From assembly GCA_949283445.1 (NCBI GenBank), contig CASDTD010000267.1, forward strand, positions 1 to 7,184: 7,184 nucleotides of DNA. Reading direction: 5' to 3'. Position 1 is the stretch's first letter. Each line of letters opens with the position of its first letter. The DNA comes from an uncultured Coriobacteriia bacterium. Its GTDB lineage: Bacteria > Actinomycetota > Coriobacteriia > Coriobacteriales > QAMH01. The notes beneath the pieces were generated by a model. The model ran no database searches and had not been told where the DNA came from. It was given only the letters and a program-made list of their open reading frames with translations. A program made the position numbers and the translations under genes. This document shows, in pieces, positions 6,532-7,184 of the stretch.

Positions 6532-7184
6532 ATGCTCGACGAAACGCTGCAACAAAAATACGACGCTCTGCTCGGCACGCTTGCCAAGTATGGAAACGTC
6601 GCCATCGCCTTTTCGGGCGGCGTCGATTCCTCGCTGTTGCTCAAGGCAGCGCAGCAGGCATTGGGAAGAAACGTGCTCGCCATCATCGGGCGGTCTGCGG
6701 CAAAACCGCAACGCGAAACGGACGCAGCCGTGCAGTTCGCGCAAGACGAGAAAATCCGCCACACCGTCGTCGACACGCACGAGTTCGACATCGACGGTTT
6801 CGAGCGCAACCCCGAAAACCGTTGCTACCTATGCAAACGCGAAATGTTCACCCAGTTCATCGCCACAGCGACACGTCTGGGGTTCAAGCATCTGGCAGAA
6901 GGCTCGAATGCCGATGACAGCGCCACCTGGCGGCCCGGCGAAAAGGCACTGGCCGAACTGCACGTCTCCAGCCCGCTTCGCGAAGTCGGCCTCACCAAAC
7001 AGGAAATCAGGGACATCTCCAAGGAGCTAGGGCTCTCCACGTGGAACAAGCCTTCTTATTCCTGCTTGCTCTCGCGCTTCGAGTACGACAAGCCCATCTC
7101 CGAAGAACGGCTGAAGCAAGTCGACGCAGCAGAGCGCGCGCTCATGGAACTCGGGTTCGCCCAGGTGCGCGTGCGCGTCAAAGA
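6532..7184 (+). CDS. larE: LarE, ATP-dependent sulfur transferase for nickel-pincer cofactor synthesis (cut by window edge)
   Basis: LarE activates the carboxylates of pyridinium-3,5-biscarboxylic acid mononucleotide (made by LarB) with ATP and inserts sulfur; LarC then adds nickel to give the NPN cofactor of lactate racemase LarA and relatives. The 217 visible residues hold the PP-loop SGGVDSS (28-34), NRCYLCKREMF (97-106), EGSNADDSATWRPG (123-136), SPLREVGLTKQEIRDISKEL (147-166) and STWNKPSYSCLLSRF (169-183), ending near QVRVRVK. Three cysteines, C98, C101 and C178, fall at sites tied to the three-cysteine LarE class. The family is about 270 residues long, so the C-terminus is missing. The ATG is set by AAGGAAG (6520-6526), 5 bases upstream, and by the family N-terminus; no nearby in-frame ATG lies upstream. 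No other lar gene is in view. The PP-loop family also includes other enzymes, but the EGSNADD...RPG motif points to LarE. Confidence 0.95.
   Translation, partial: MLDETLQQKYDALLGTLAKYGNVAIAFSGGVDSSLLLKAAQQALGRNVLAIIGRSAAKPQRETDAAVQFAQDEKIRHTVVDTHEFDIDGFERNPENRCYLCKREMFTQFIATATRLGFKHLAEGSNADDSATWRPGEKALAELHVSSPLREVGLTKQEIRDISKELGLSTWNKPSYSCLLSRFEYDKPISEERLKQVDAAERALMELGFAQVRVRVK

Overview
The window looks like part of a chromosome from a GC-rich actinobacterium. I lean towards the class Coriobacteriia (Eggerthella/Slackia-like relatives) because of the protein flavour and the mixture of an Asp23/FakA/DegV block with recG, rsmD and coaD. That taxonomic placement is inference, not something the sequence proves. 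No mobile element, tRNA, rRNA or CRISPR array was seen.

Positions 1-5954 hold one tightly packed minus-strand gene series. In transcription order it is an Asp23/Gls24-family gene, a DhaL/DAK2-type fatty acid kinase (fakA/yloV), a DegV-family fatty-acid-binding protein (FakB-like), recG, rsmD and a coaD cut by the left window edge. Gaps are 36, 18, 0, 1 and 78 bases, so it is very probably one operon with translational coupling at degV-recG and recG-rsmD. FakA and FakB together form a kinase that turns exogenous or recycled fatty acids into acyl-phosphates. RecG remodels stalled forks, RsmD methylates G966 of 16S rRNA, and CoaD makes dephospho-CoA. The operon therefore joins lipid/CoA metabolism to housekeeping DNA and ribosome functions.

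Positions 5955-6531 are a 577-base divergent intergenic region, and the most unusual part of the window. It holds a plausible promoter for the asp23 operon with a 21-base dyad beside it, and a plausible promoter for the rightward gene. Between them is an array of six 42-base units, two inverted and four direct, arranged symmetrically around a 16-base centre. The unit is spaced exactly 42 bases apart, begins with the invariant-looking decamer GTACTCAGCA, and has an internal stem in some copies with pairing-preserving changes. I do not recognise the family with certainty.

Positions 6532-7184 hold the start of a rightward larE (ATP-dependent sulfur transferase for the nickel-pincer cofactor of lactate racemase and related enzymes), cut by the right edge. 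It carries three cysteines at the places expected for the three-cysteine (possibly iron-sulfur-dependent) LarE class rather than the single sacrificial-cysteine type.
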